Shown piece after piece: positions 44,014-52,875 of a DNA stretch of 64,000 nucleotides. The notes under the pieces were generated by a model. That model ran no database searches and was not told where the DNA came from. It saw only the letters and a list, made by a program, of their open reading frames with translations. Location of the stretch: the NCBI RefSeq assembly GCF_001469025.1, contig NZ_LNIZ01000003.1, positions 124,001 through 188,000 on the forward strand, given 5' to 3'. Positions within the stretch are counted from its first letter, which is position 1; every line of letters starts with the position of its first letter. A program made the translations under genes and the position numbers. Source of the DNA: Trueperella bernardiae (lineage in GTDB: Bacteria > Actinomycetota > Actinomycetes > Actinomycetales > Actinomycetaceae).

Positions 44014-44219
44014 AAATCCTCTCCCGACGCGATTTTTTCTCGGGTGGCCGCGTAGGCGCGCTCGACGTACTCGGTGAGCACGGCGTCCTCAATGCGCCAC
44101 TGGCCGCGTCCGCCTACCTGAATGGCAGGAAGTTCGCCATTCTTGATGAGCGTGCGTACCTGTCCGGCCGAGACATTCAGGTACTCGGCGACATCAGCGA
44201 TTGTTAGAAACCTAGACAT
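44010..44219 (-). CDS. excisionase-type helix-turn-helix protein
   Basis: A 69-residue DNA-binding protein made of one HTH_17 domain: FLTIADVAEYLNVSAGQVRTL is the HTH and GELPAIQVGGRGQWRIED the wing. It resembles the HTH protein encoded at 4847 in plan but is clearly different in sequence. It diverges from the SAF-domain gene, so it may regulate that gene or itself. There is no integrase nearby, so a phage excisionase role is unlikely. Confidence 0.85.
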   Translation of the reverse strand: MSRFLTIADVAEYLNVSAGQVRTLIKNGELPAIQVGGRGQWRIEDAVLTEYVERAYAATREKIASGEDF

Positions 44220-44298
44220 AGCTAGAGTGTCCCATCTACTAGCGACCGACGCTTGAACTGTACACGGGTGTTAAGTCCTGTGGAAAACTGTGAACGAT

Positions 44299-44308
44299 TT
44301 TCGCGAAA
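44299..44308. promoter_or_regulatory. 10-bp perfect palindrome upstream of the SAF gene
   Basis: tttcgcgaaa lies 17 bases before the SAF-gene start codon and 80 bases upstream of the divergent HTH gene. Its place in the divergent gap makes it a candidate regulator site. Confidence 0.3.
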
Positions 44309-44325
44309 TATGCAACGGTTGAGCC

Positions 44326-44910
44326 ATGACGATATCGAAATATCTACCGTGGAAGGATCCGCGGCTGGCCATTGGAGTGCTTCTCATTGCGGGTGGCGGG
44401 CTCGCGGGCTCGGTCGTGCTGGGTGGGGAATCCTCTGTCCCGTTACTGCGCGCGAGCGCCCCGGTCGCGGAGGGTAGTGTGCTAAGTGAGAGCCAGTTCA
44501 CAGTGGTGGAGCTGCCCGAGCGCGTGGGGGCCGAGTACGTGAGGAGCGGGCAGATTCCCGACGGCGCCGTGGCAACTCACGCTCTTCAGCCCGGCGATCT
44601 TCTCCCGACCTCCGCCCTCGGCCAGCCAGGCGCGCTTGCCGACGTGACCATCCCGCTGCTCGTGGCGCCCGCCTCGAGCGTGGGGGTGGGGTCGCAGGTG
44701 GATGTGTGGCGCGTGCAGAACGCGACCATCAACACGGCCTCGGGGGCGAGGCTCATCGCGCAGGGCGCGGTGATCGTTTCCGTGGAGGTCGGGGGCGTGG
44801 GCTCGCAGACCGCCGCCCAGATCCGGGTGGCGCCAGCCGACGTGCCCGGGATCCTCGAGGTGCTCGGCACCCAGGACGGGCTGGTGCTCGTGGGGAAGGC
44901 CGGCCAATGA
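44326..44910 (+). CDS. SAF domain protein (CpaB-like)
   Basis: A 194-residue protein with one N-terminal membrane helix (about 15-33). A SAF domain follows (AEGSVLSESQFTVVELPERV ... GAVATHALQPGDLLPTSAL), then a beta-rich C-terminal part (VDVWRV ... GLVLVGKAG). This is the plan of CpaB/RcpC, the periplasmic subunit of Flp/Tad pilus machines. Its stop overlaps the start of a CpaE-like gene by 4 bases, so the two act together. No TadA, TadB/C, Flp or prepilin peptidase gene is in the window, so a pilus role is not shown. Confidence 0.82.
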   Translation: MTISKYLPWKDPRLAIGVLLIAGGGLAGSVVLGGESSVPLLRASAPVAEGSVLSESQFTVVELPERVGAEYVRSGQIPDGAVATHALQPGDLLPTSALGQPGALADVTIPLLVAPASSVGVGSQVDVWRVQNATINTASGARLIAQGAVIVSVEVGGVGSQTAAQIRVAPADVPGILEVLGTQDGLVLVGKAGQ

Positions 44911-46022
44911 TCCTCCTATGTTTGCCCGCCCAGCTTGAGGAGCAGGTGGTGCGCGGCCTGGCGGCGTTCGGCGAGGAGGTCCGCATCGCCCGCCGGTGTG
45001 CCGACCTGGCCGAGGTCATCGCCGGGGTTGAGGCCAACCTGGGCAAGATCGTGTTGCTGGGCGACGATCCCGCGCTCGACCTCTCGGCCGTCACCCGGCT
45101 CGCCGCCGCCGGCGCGCGCGTGGGTGTGGTGCCGTCCTTCCGGCCGGTCACGGCCATCAACGCGCTCGGCGCGGTGCCCGTGGCCGAGTCGGAGATGGTG
45201 GACTTCGTGCGCGGGTCCACGCCCGTTGAACCCGTGGCGGCACCGATGCGGCGGGGCCGGATCATCGCCGTGTGGGGGCCGGGCGGGAGCGTGGGGCGAT
45301 CGGCGCTCGTGCGAGACCTCGCGGCGGTTGCCCCGAACGTCGTGGTGGTCGACGCCGACACCCACCGCCCCAGCCTGTCCCAGCTCTACGGGCTGGAGGA
45401 GACGTCTGCCATCGTGGCCCTCGCCCGGCACATCGAGCGGGGCAAGGACCCGGCCGAGCTCATCGACGCGGTGCTGGTGGAGCTGCCCGGGCGCGGGGCT
45501 GATAAGCCTGGCCGCCTACTTGCCGGCCTTAATACTGGCGAGCGCTGGAGGGAGTTGCCCCGGGTGGTGGTCGAGCGCATGTGGGAGCCGCTCGCCGCAT
45601 CCGCGGACGCGGTGATCGTGGACCTTTCCGGTGGGATGGAGGCGCGGCCCTCCCGCGAGGACCGCCACGCCGCCACCCGCTCGGCCGTGGAGGCGGCGGA
45701 CGTGGTGGTGCACGTGGGCGCCGGCACGCCCGTGGGGTTGCGGCGCTTCCTCGAACACCTCGACGCCCTGGGCAGTGACAGGCTTGGCGAGCACCACGGG
45801 GTGGTCCTCCTCTCCGAGCACGGACTGGGCGTGGACGGTAAGGCGAAGGTCCTCTCGCTCCTCGCCGACGCACCCGTGCCGATTCACTTCCTGCGCGCTG
45901 ATCGGCGGCGCCTCGAACGCTGCGAGCTCCAGGCCCGCGACATGGTGGGTACCTACCCGCGTTCTGGCTATGCCAAGGACGTGCGGGCCCTGTGGGAGGT
46001 CATCGGCGCCGCGGGCGCATAG
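44907..46022 (+). CDS. CpaE/MinD-like P-loop protein with atypical Walker A
   Basis: A 371-residue protein of the ParA/MinD class. The first ~115 residues are a receiver-like domain (VVRGLAAFGEEVRIARR ... GKIVLLGDDPALDL). The ATPase domain begins at about 120 with IIAVWGPGGSVGRSALVRDLA, then VVVVDADTHRPSLSQLYGL and, later, ADAVIVDLSGGME. In the P-loop the signature and nucleotide-binding lysines are replaced (GKGGVGKT becomes PGGSVGRS). The ATG overlaps the SAF-gene stop, so coupling is likely. In Tad systems CpaE localises the machine; here the partner is only the SAF protein. Confidence 0.82.
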   Translation: MILLCLPAQLEEQVVRGLAAFGEEVRIARRCADLAEVIAGVEANLGKIVLLGDDPALDLSAVTRLAAAGARVGVVPSFRPVTAINALGAVPVAESEMVDFVRGSTPVEPVAAPMRRGRIIAVWGPGGSVGRSALVRDLAAVAPNVVVVDADTHRPSLSQLYGLEETSAIVALARHIERGKDPAELIDAVLVELPGRGADKPGRLLAGLNTGERWRELPRVVVERMWEPLAASADAVIVDLSGGMEARPSREDRHAATRSAVEAADVVVHVGAGTPVGLRRFLEHLDALGSDRLGEHHGVVLLSEHGLGVDGKAKVLSLLADAPVPIHFLRADRRRLERCELQARDMVGTYPRSGYAKDVRALWEVIGAAGA

Positions 46023-46076
46023 CGGCGGGGGCATCAGGCGAGCGCGTCAGCGGGCGCGGCGGTTTAGGATGTGTCT

Positions 46077-46544
46077 ATGCGCATCTACATTCCGCTCACG
46101 CCCGAGGACCTCGCCGCGGCCATCGAGCCCCGGCTGGTTCACGCCGTCACACCCGAACTCAAGCGGACCGTGCCACGGGAGGACGACGAGGGGTGGGAAA
46201 TGATCGCCACCCTTGCCGCCGCTGACGACTCGCTCCGCCTGCTTGCCGGCCGTCAGGCGCGCCGCCGGATGGTGTGCGTGGCCGAGGTGCCCGGCCGTGC
46301 GCTAGAGCACGCGGCCGAGCTCCCCACTGCCCGCCGGCTCACCGCTTCCGTGGAGTGGGGGGACGTGGAGACCATCCTCGTGGATGAACCGGGATACGAG
46401 GAGCTCGTCTCCCGTGCCATCGCCGGTGAGGAGGCGGCCTTCGCGGCAACCGGTGACATCGACCTGCTCTGGTACGACGTCATCGAGCGCGCCGACCTGG
46501 CCGCCGAACTTGAGGCAGGCGCACTGGTCGAGCCGGGCGCCTAG
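46077..46544 (+). CDS. DUF6912 family protein
   Basis: A 155-residue soluble protein opening with MRIYIPLTPEDLAAAIE, characteristic of an uncharacterised actinobacterial family. The later ASVEWGDVETILVDEP and DLLWYDVIERADL are probable strands and acidic helices. No catalytic pattern is apparent. I prefer ATG 46077 over GTG 46071. It follows the CpaE-like gene by 54 bases and converges on sbcC. Confidence 0.72.
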   Translation: MRIYIPLTPEDLAAAIEPRLVHAVTPELKRTVPREDDEGWEMIATLAAADDSLRLLAGRQARRRMVCVAEVPGRALEHAAELPTARRLTASVEWGDVETILVDEPGYEELVSRAIAGEEAAFAATGDIDLLWYDVIERADLAAELEAGALVEPGA

Positions 46545-46615
46545 GGCCCGGGTTTTGCGCCTGCCGGGTGGGACCGCGAGTCAGAACCGGGAAGGGTTCA
46601 TGCTCCGCGACCGGC

Positions 46616-49600
46616 CTACGCGGAGACGCTCATCGTGGAGCCCCCGCGGTCGAGCGGCTTGACCGTGACCCGATCGGGGATCATGGCCTTGAGTTCCTCC
46701 ACGTGGGAGACCACGCCCACCGTGCGCCCGTCCGCTCGCAGCTGCCCGAGTGTGTCCATGACCGTTTGCAGGTAGTCGCTCGACAGGCTGCCGAAGCCCT
46801 CGTCGATCAAGAGCGTGTCAATGCGGATCCCGCCGTTCTCCGCCTGCACCACTTCGGACAGGGCGAGCGCGAGGGCGAGCGAGGTGTAGAAGGTCTCGCC
46901 GCCCGAGAGGGTGCCGGGGGAGCGGACGTGGTCGCCGCCAGGGCCGGAGTCGTGATGGACCACCTCGAGCCCGAGGCCCGACTTAAGCTCCCCGCGCCCC
47001 TCGTCGGCCCGGCGTAGCTCGTAGCGGCCGAAGGAGAAGCGGGCGAGGTGCTCGTTGGCTCGCTCGACGATCTGCTCGAAGCGGCGCAGAAGCACCCACA
47101 CCGTGAGCTTGACGCGGCTGAGCGACATCGACCCGGCGTTCGCCAGATCCGCCAGCCGGACGGCCGGCCCGGCCGCATCGCTGATCCTCTTCCAGTCCCG
47201 ATGGGCGGCGTGTAGCCGAGCGAGGTGCCCATTCGAGGCGGTCATCCGCTGTGAGGCGATCGCCTCGGCACGGTTGGCCTGGGAGACCGCCTCCCGCGCG
47301 GCGGCATCGGCTCGCCGGGCGGCCTCCAGGTCCACCTCCTGGCCCTCAACCTGCAGCCGTTCGCTGGCCAGTTGGCCTTCGATGCTTGCGCACTGGGCCG
47401 CGTGGTCCTCTACCTCCTTCTTCAGCGCTGTGAGCGTGGGACGGGGGAGGTGGCTTGCGCGGGCCTGCGCGGCGGTGACGTGCGCGGCAGCGAGCGCCTC
47501 GGACGCCGCGGCGCGGGCCTCTTCGAGCGAGCGGGCCGCAGATGCCGCCGTCGTTGCCACTGCGCGCAAGCTGCTGAGCTGTTCGCGCTGCCGGCCAAGC
47601 GCGGCCTGGCGGTCATGAACGCTGGGGAATTCCCCGCGCGCGTCGGAGACGCGCGCGGTATCGGCCCCGAGCATCTGGCTGGCGCTTGCGGTACGTTCGG
47701 TCAGCGCTCGCTGATCCTCCCGGACCTGCCCCAGTGCCAGACGTTGCTTGGCCTGGGCGTCCTCCAGCGCCGCGCGCTCGGCCTCCATCGCCGCCGCGTT
47801 CTTTTCGGCAGCGCTGGCCTTTGCCAGGTCAGCCGTGAGAGCAACAATCGTGGCCGCGATCGACTCGGGCGTGGCGTCGCCCAGCTGGGAACGCAACGCT
47901 TCGGCAGAGCTGGACAGGGCCGTGACCTTTTGGTTCGCTTGGTCAAGTGCGGCGGCCAGCGGCGCGAGCGCCGCCTCCTCGGCCTGGACCTGCTCGAGCG
48001 TGGCCGAATCCGCCGCTGGGGCGGCCGGAGCGGGGTGCTCGGTGGAACCGCAAACGGGGCACGGCTCAGATTCGCTCAGCGTGCTGGCTAGGTTGGAAGC
48101 CATCGATCTGCGCCAGGCCTCCGTGGTGGCATTTAATTTCTCGCGTTGGGCCGAGTGCGCGGCGGCGGCCTTCACCAGGGTCCCGCGCGCCCGCTCGAGC
48201 GTGCCCTCAACGTCCGTGAGCTTCGTGGCCGTGGCTTGGGCCGCTTGCTGGGAGGCAAGCTTTTCCGTGATGACCGGGGCGGTGGCGGCAAGTGTGCGCT
48301 TGGCCTGGAGCGCGGAGTCGAATTCGGCGGCGCGCGAAGGGTAGGCGGCAAGCTGTTCATCGAGCTCGGCAGCCCTCGCTTGCAGTGCCTCTGCCTCCTT
48401 TTCAAGACCGGCCAGTTCCTCTCGGCGCTGCGACAGGCCGGCCTCGAGTGCGGCCAGCTCCGCGAGCGCGCCGAGCTGGGTGTTGATCCCGGCCAGTTCC
48501 GCATCGCAGGAATCGATGACAGATTCGGCGGCCTCCAGCACGCCCTCCTGTGCCGCGATAGCGCTGGCGAGCGAGTCAATATCCGTGACGGTCGCAGCCC
48601 CCGCGGCTGGTGTGCCCACCGCACCCGTAGCCGACGGCTCCGTAGCAGCCGCATCCGGCCCGGACGCCCCCGCGGACGCCATGCCCGCGGGCAGCGCGAT
48701 AGCAGACAGCGCCTCCCGCGCCGAGTCCTCCCGGTTCAGGCGGTCGATGGCGAGTGCCACCGATTCGTGGGCGGCGATCTTCGCCCGCGCCTCCTCGATG
48801 CGTGGCGCACGCTCGGCCAGCACTGCGCGCTCGGCCACCAGCCGACCCCGTTCGGCGATGGCGGCGGTGAGGATCTCCGCCTGCTGCAGGGCCTGAGCGG
48901 CCTGCCGGGCGGCGGCGCCGACCTCGACGGTCAGCTCCGAGGCCGCCGCCCACGCCTGGCCAAGCACGTGGTCGGCTTCCGCGATCGCCTCGAGCGGCGC
49001 CTCATCGTCCGGCTCGAGGACGAGCTGGACCAGGTGGGGGAACTGTTCGGCCACCCCGTCGATATCAAGCCAGGAGTGCAAGGCGCGGATGGCCTCCTCC
49101 GAGGCGGCCTTGACCTTTCCGCGTGCCTCCTTCGCCGCATCCTCCAGGGCGTAGGCGAAACGCTTGTAATCGCTGGTGTTGAACAGGGTTTCGAGCAGAG
49201 CCGCCCGCTCGGTGGACTTCATCTTCAAGAACTGAGCGAACTGACCCTGGGGGAGCACCACGGTTTGCACGAACTGTTCGCGCGTGAGCCCCAAAAGCCC
49301 CTCCAGCTCGGCATCCACCTGTGAGATCTTCGAGCCGAGGATCTCCCCGGCCTCCCACTTCTTCGCCTCCACGGCCGCCTCGGACATGCGCCACAGGTGT
49401 GCGGTGGCGCCTATGGGCGTGGTGCCCTCCCCGCGCACCTTCTGCTTGAGGTAGGCGGGCGTGCGCCGCACGCGGTACGTGCCCGAGGCGATGGTGAACA
49501 CGAGCTCCACCACCGACTCCACGGTGCCGGGCGCGTAGCTGGAGCGCATGCGGGACCGATCCGAGTCGCTTCCCGCCACGTCCCCGTACAGGGCGAAGAC

Positions 49601-49744
49601 GATCGCGTCGATAATTGAGGACTTCCCGGCGCCCGTGGGCCCGTCAAAAAGGAACAGGCCGGAGGCCGTCAGGTCATCAAAGTTGATCGTGTGCGTGCCC
49701 GGGAATGGGCCGATCGCACTGAAAGTCAGGTGCCGGAACTGCAT
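46616..49744 (-). CDS. sbcC: exonuclease subunit SbcC
   Basis: SMC-like ATPase subunit of the SbcCD nuclease, which cuts hairpins and protein-blocked DNA ends. The 1042 residues have N-terminal Walker A LFDGPTGAGKSSIIDAI and Q-loop VVLPQGQFAQFL, then two long coiled-coil arms rich in Ala/Glu/Leu/Gln. The zinc hook CPVCGS lies at about 560. The C-terminal signature SGGETFYTSLALALAL and Walker B DTLLIDEGFGSL complete it. ATG 49744 overlaps the sbcD stop by one base, which rules out the longer in-frame start. Confidence 0.97.
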   Translation of the reverse strand: MQFRHLTFSAIGPFPGTHTINFDDLTASGLFLFDGPTGAGKSSIIDAIVFALYGDVAGSDSDRSRMRSSYAPGTVESVVELVFTIASGTYRVRRTPAYLKQKVRGEGTTPIGATAHLWRMSEAAVEAKKWEAGEILGSKISQVDAELEGLLGLTREQFVQTVVLPQGQFAQFLKMKSTERAALLETLFNTSDYKRFAYALEDAAKEARGKVKAASEEAIRALHSWLDIDGVAEQFPHLVQLVLEPDDEAPLEAIAEADHVLGQAWAAASELTVEVGAAARQAAQALQQAEILTAAIAERGRLVAERAVLAERAPRIEEARAKIAAHESVALAIDRLNREDSAREALSAIALPAGMASAGASGPDAAATEPSATGAVGTPAAGAATVTDIDSLASAIAAQEGVLEAAESVIDSCDAELAGINTQLGALAELAALEAGLSQRREELAGLEKEAEALQARAAELDEQLAAYPSRAAEFDSALQAKRTLAATAPVITEKLASQQAAQATATKLTDVEGTLERARGTLVKAAAAHSAQREKLNATTEAWRRSMASNLASTLSESEPCPVCGSTEHPAPAAPAADSATLEQVQAEEAALAPLAAALDQANQKVTALSSSAEALRSQLGDATPESIAATIVALTADLAKASAAEKNAAAMEAERAALEDAQAKQRLALGQVREDQRALTERTASASQMLGADTARVSDARGEFPSVHDRQAALGRQREQLSSLRAVATTAASAARSLEEARAAASEALAAAHVTAAQARASHLPRPTLTALKKEVEDHAAQCASIEGQLASERLQVEGQEVDLEAARRADAAAREAVSQANRAEAIASQRMTASNGHLARLHAAHRDWKRISDAAGPAVRLADLANAGSMSLSRVKLTVWVLLRRFEQIVERANEHLARFSFGRYELRRADEGRGELKSGLGLEVVHHDSGPGGDHVRSPGTLSGGETFYTSLALALALSEVVQAENGGIRIDTLLIDEGFGSLSSDYLQTVMDTLGQLRADGRTVGVVSHVEELKAMIPDRVTVKPLDRGGSTMSVSA

Positions 49745-50883
49745 CAGGCCCTCACCTTCTCCCACGTATCGGCCACGAGCTGGTCCTCCATCTCGGTCAG
49801 TTCCCGCCCTCCCGCATGCGCAAAGAATTCGCGCATGACGGCCAGCGGGTTGGAACGGATCTCGGCCAGCTCCCTCAGCGTGACGGCCGTGGCCTCACTC
49901 ACGTGTTCGAGCACGAGCATGTGCGCAAAGCGCGCCTTGAGCTTGGCGTACAGATCGGCCGGCCTGTCCGGATCCGTGACTCGGATGCGCACGAAGTAAT
50001 CGCCAAACGCCGCGTACTTTACCGACAGCAGGTTTTCCAGCGTGTCCTCCAACGTGGCAAGCGGCCGGTATACGGGCGCAGGGATGAGCTCCACGCCCCC
50101 GCTTTGGGTATCGAGCAGCACGGAGGATTTGACGTGCTTTTCCTCGGAGAAGGAAAAGGCGATGGGCGAGCCCGAATAGCGCATGAGCGGATCGCCCTCC
50201 GTGCCCACCCGTTGCGGGCCGTGGATGTGGCCGAGGGCCACGTAATCCGTGAGCCCGCCCAGGCGGAACAGGTGCGAGGGGATCGAATCCGCCCCGCCCA
50301 CCGAGATATCCCGCTCCGACTCCGTGGGTTGCGCGCCGATGACGAACGAATGGGAGAGCACCACCCGGTACGGGTTGCCCCCGCGCCGCTTCATGTCCGC
50401 CTCCACGCGGGCCAGCATCTCGGTGTTAACCGCCATGTGGCTGCGTTCGAGCACCTCATCCCCGGCCAGCTTCTCCCGCTCCGTGGGCGGATCTAAGTAG
50501 GGGATGGGGTAGATGAGGGCGCCCCCGGTGTCGTCGTCCATCACCACGGGGACGTGGGCGCGGCGCGAATCGGTACAGATATGCAGCCGATCCCGCACCA
50601 AACCTGACAGGAAGCCGAGGCGCTGGGGCGAATCGTGGTTGCCGCTGGTCATGATCACCCGCGTGTGCTCGAGCAGGCGCCCAAGCGTGTCAGACAGCAG
50701 CTCCACCATGGTGACGGGCGGGACGCTGCGGTCAAACACGTCACCTGAAATGAAGAGCGCATCCACACTCTCCGCCGCCACGAGATCGACCACGTGATCG
50801 GCCCACTGCTCAAAGGCAGGGGTGAGATCGGCACCGTGCATTTCCCGGCCCAGGTGCCAATCGGCCGTATGTAAAAACCTCAT
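49744..50883 (-). CDS. sbcD: exonuclease subunit SbcD
   Basis: Mn-dependent phosphodiesterase subunit of SbcCD, 379 residues, Mre11 type. Metal-ligand motifs are HTADWHLGREMHG near the N-terminus, then ISGDVFDR, MTSGNHDSPQRLGF and YVALGHIHGPQ. The C-terminal part has the family's capping domain. It overlaps sbcC by one base; the two form an operon. Between its start and the hisN end lie 66 bases. Confidence 0.97.
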   Translation of the reverse strand: MRFLHTADWHLGREMHGADLTPAFEQWADHVVDLVAAESVDALFISGDVFDRSVPPVTMVELLSDTLGRLLEHTRVIMTSGNHDSPQRLGFLSGLVRDRLHICTDSRRAHVPVVMDDDTGGALIYPIPYLDPPTEREKLAGDEVLERSHMAVNTEMLARVEADMKRRGGNPYRVVLSHSFVIGAQPTESERDISVGGADSIPSHLFRLGGLTDYVALGHIHGPQRVGTEGDPLMRYSGSPIAFSFSEEKHVKSSVLLDTQSGGVELIPAPVYRPLATLEDTLENLLSVKYAAFGDYFVRIRVTDPDRPADLYAKLKARFAHMLVLEHVSEATAVTLRELAEIRSNPLAVMREFFAHAGGRELTEMEDQLVADTWEKVRA

Positions 50884-50949
50884 GTCTTCAGGCTAGCGGT
50901 CCCCTCCGACAACTTTTTCTCCGCACGCCCCGCCGGCGGCAGAAACCGC

Positions 50950-51747
50950 TTAATCCCGCACGGAATTGAGGATCTCGAGGGCGGGGTTGTGAAGGTGGCC
51001 GTTCGTGGCGATCGCGTTGTGCCCCCACGGCCCATCCTCGCCCTCGAGCGAAGTGAAGCGCCCGCCGGCCTCGGTCACGATCGGCACGAGCGCGGCCATG
51101 TCATACAGGTTGAGCTCCGGCTCGCTCGCGATATCCACCGCGCCCTCGGCCACCAGCATGTACGACCAAAAGTCGCCGAAGGCGCGCGTGCGCCAGCAGG
51201 TCTGAGCCAGGCGCAAAAAGGCGCGCAGCTGGTTGCGATCCGACCAGCCATCCAGCGACGAATAGGACAGCGACGCGTCTGAGACCCGCCCCACCTGCGA
51301 CACGTGGATGCGCCGCGCCGCAGCCGCCGACCGCCCCGCGTAGGCTCCCAGGCCCTTCGCCGCAAACCAGCGTTGCTTGAGCGCTGGGGCTGAGACGATG
51401 CCGAGCACGATCGCCCCGTTGTCCTCCAGCGCGATGAGCGTGGCCCACACCGGCACGCCGCGCACGTAATTCTTCGTGCCATCGATCGGGTCGATGATCC
51501 ACCGCCGCCCCGACAGGCCCTCCACCGGGGCCTCCTCCTCGCCCGTCACGCCGTCGCGCGAACGGAACTGGCGCAACATGTCGCGAATGAGGCGCTCGGC
51601 GGCGCGGTCGGCGTCAGAGACGGGGGTCATGTCGGGCTTGGTCTCGACCCGCAGGTCGGCGGCCCGAAAGCGCTCGAGGGTAAGGACATCGACCCGGTCG
51701 GCGATCCCGAGGGCCACCTGCAGGTCATCGGCGTAACGTGGTTGCAT
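50950..51747 (-). CDS. hisN: inositol-phosphatase family histidinol-phosphatase HisN
   Basis: Mg-dependent phosphatase, 265 residues. The ligand motifs GEEEAP, WIIDPIDGTKNYVRGVP and the C-terminal acidic loop ELNLYDMAAL VPIVTEAGGR are present. In Actinobacteria the hisN gene commonly stands beside rsgA and aroA, which is the arrangement here, so histidinol-phosphatase is favoured over inositol monophosphatase. I use ATG 51747 (MQPRYADDLQVA), the start of homology; the upstream extension lacks conservation. It is 111 bases downstream of rsgA on the same strand. Confidence 0.85.
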   Translation of the reverse strand: MQPRYADDLQVALGIADRVDVLTLERFRAADLRVETKPDMTPVSDADRAAERLIRDMLRQFRSRDGVTGEEEAPVEGLSGRRWIIDPIDGTKNYVRGVPVWATLIALEDNGAIVLGIVSAPALKQRWFAAKGLGAYAGRSAAAARRIHVSQVGRVSDASLSYSSLDGWSDRNQLRAFLRLAQTCWRTRAFGDFWSYMLVAEGAVDIASEPELNLYDMAALVPIVTEAGGRFTSLEGEDGPWGHNAIATNGHLHNPALEILNSVRD

Positions 51748-51858
51748 GCCCCAAGCATAGCCGCTGATTGGCTTTCGCACGCCCCGCGCGCCCATCGAGC
51801 CCCGCGCACGACGCCGCCATGCCGGTTACGCCCCGGCCACCAGGCCCGCCCGGTGTGG

Positions 51859-52875
51859 CTAGGCCCAGTGGGGGTCCATCTTCTGGCGTGAATCGAGCAG
51901 GCGGTGGAAGGACTCAACACGGGCCATGAGCCGCTCGCCTTCCACCTCTTCGAGCGCGCATTCGAGCGCGCCGGGCTCGTGCGGGCAACCGCGCGGACAG
52001 TCTTCGGCCGCCTCGCGCAGATCCGGGAACCCGCGCAGCAGGTCCTCGGCCTCGACGTGCGCGAGGCCGAACGTGCGCACGCCTGGCGTATCGATGACCA
52101 CGCCGCCGCCCTCGAGGCCGAAGGCCATCGCCGACGTCGACGTGTGCCGCCCGCGTCCCGTCACCTCGTTCACGTGCCCGGTCTCGCGCTCGGCGCTCGG
52201 CACGAGTGCGTTGATGAGCGTCGACTTCCCTACCCCCGAGTGCCCCACCAGCACCGACACGTGGCCTTCTAGCGCAGCGGCAATCTCACCCACGTCCGAC
52301 GTCTCGCGCTTCTCGTCGATCGTGGAGGTGTAGATGTCGAGGTCGAGGTCGGCATACAGGTCGAGCAGCGCCTGGGGGCTGGCCAGATCCGACTTGGTGA
52401 GCAGCAGGATCGGGTGCATGTCGGCGTCGTAGGCGGCTACGAGGCAGCGGTCGATCATGCCGGGGCGCGGCTCGGGTTGGGCGAGCGCCGTGACGATGAC
52501 CAGCTGGTCGGCGTTCGCCACGATGACCCGCTCGGTACCTGCCGCCTCCGACTCCTCGGCCGTGCGCCGCAGGGCCGTCTTGCGCGGGTCCACCTGGACG
52601 ATCCGGGCGAGCGTGTCCTTCCGACCCGACAGGTCGCCCGTGAGGGCCACGATGTCGCCCACCACGATCGCACCGCGTGCCAGCTCCTTGGCCTTGACGG
52701 CCGTCACCTTTGTTCCGTCCTCGAGCGTGACGTGATAGCGCCCGCGATCCACCCGGTAGACTCGGGCGCGCGCGGCCTGGCTGTAGTCGGGCCGGATCTT
52801 CGTGCGCGGGCGCGAGCCCTTGCCCGGGCGCACCCGCACCCGGTGGTCGTCCGTGCCGATGTCACGCCTCGACAT
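51859..52875 (-). CDS. rsgA: ribosome small subunit-dependent GTPase RsgA
   Basis: Circularly permuted GTPase assisting 30S maturation, 338 residues. An N-terminal OB fold (YRVDRGRYHVTLEDG) is followed by the GTPase motifs in permuted order: G4 LLTKSD, G1 GHSGVGKSTLINAL and G3 VIDTPGVR. The C-terminal zinc site is DCPRGCPHEPGALEC. ATG 52875 lies inside the end of aroA, overlapping it by 14 bases in another frame, so it is translationally coupled; an upstream start would overlap even more. Confidence 0.95.
   Translation of the reverse strand: MSRRDIGTDDHRVRVRPGKGSRPRTKIRPDYSQAARARVYRVDRGRYHVTLEDGTKVTAVKAKELARGAIVVGDIVALTGDLSGRKDTLARIVQVDPRKTALRRTAEESEAAGTERVIVANADQLVIVTALAQPEPRPGMIDRCLVAAYDADMHPILLLTKSDLASPQALLDLYADLDLDIYTSTIDEKRETSDVGEIAAALEGHVSVLVGHSGVGKSTLINALVPSAERETGHVNEVTGRGRHTSTSAMAFGLEGGGVVIDTPGVRTFGLAHVEAEDLLRGFPDLREAAEDCPRGCPHEPGALECALEEVEGERLMARVESFHRLLDSRQKMDPHWA

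Noticed and set aside
44010-44219. Phage or mobile-element excisionase
   Set aside because: Fold fits, but no integrase, attachment site or phage gene is present.
44279-44295. DnaA-box-like TGTGGAAAA
   Set aside because: Single imperfect box without a cluster or dnaA/dnaN nearby; not an origin.
50950-51747. Inositol monophosphatase as the main call
   Set aside because: Motifs fit both, but the rsgA-aroA context favours HisN.
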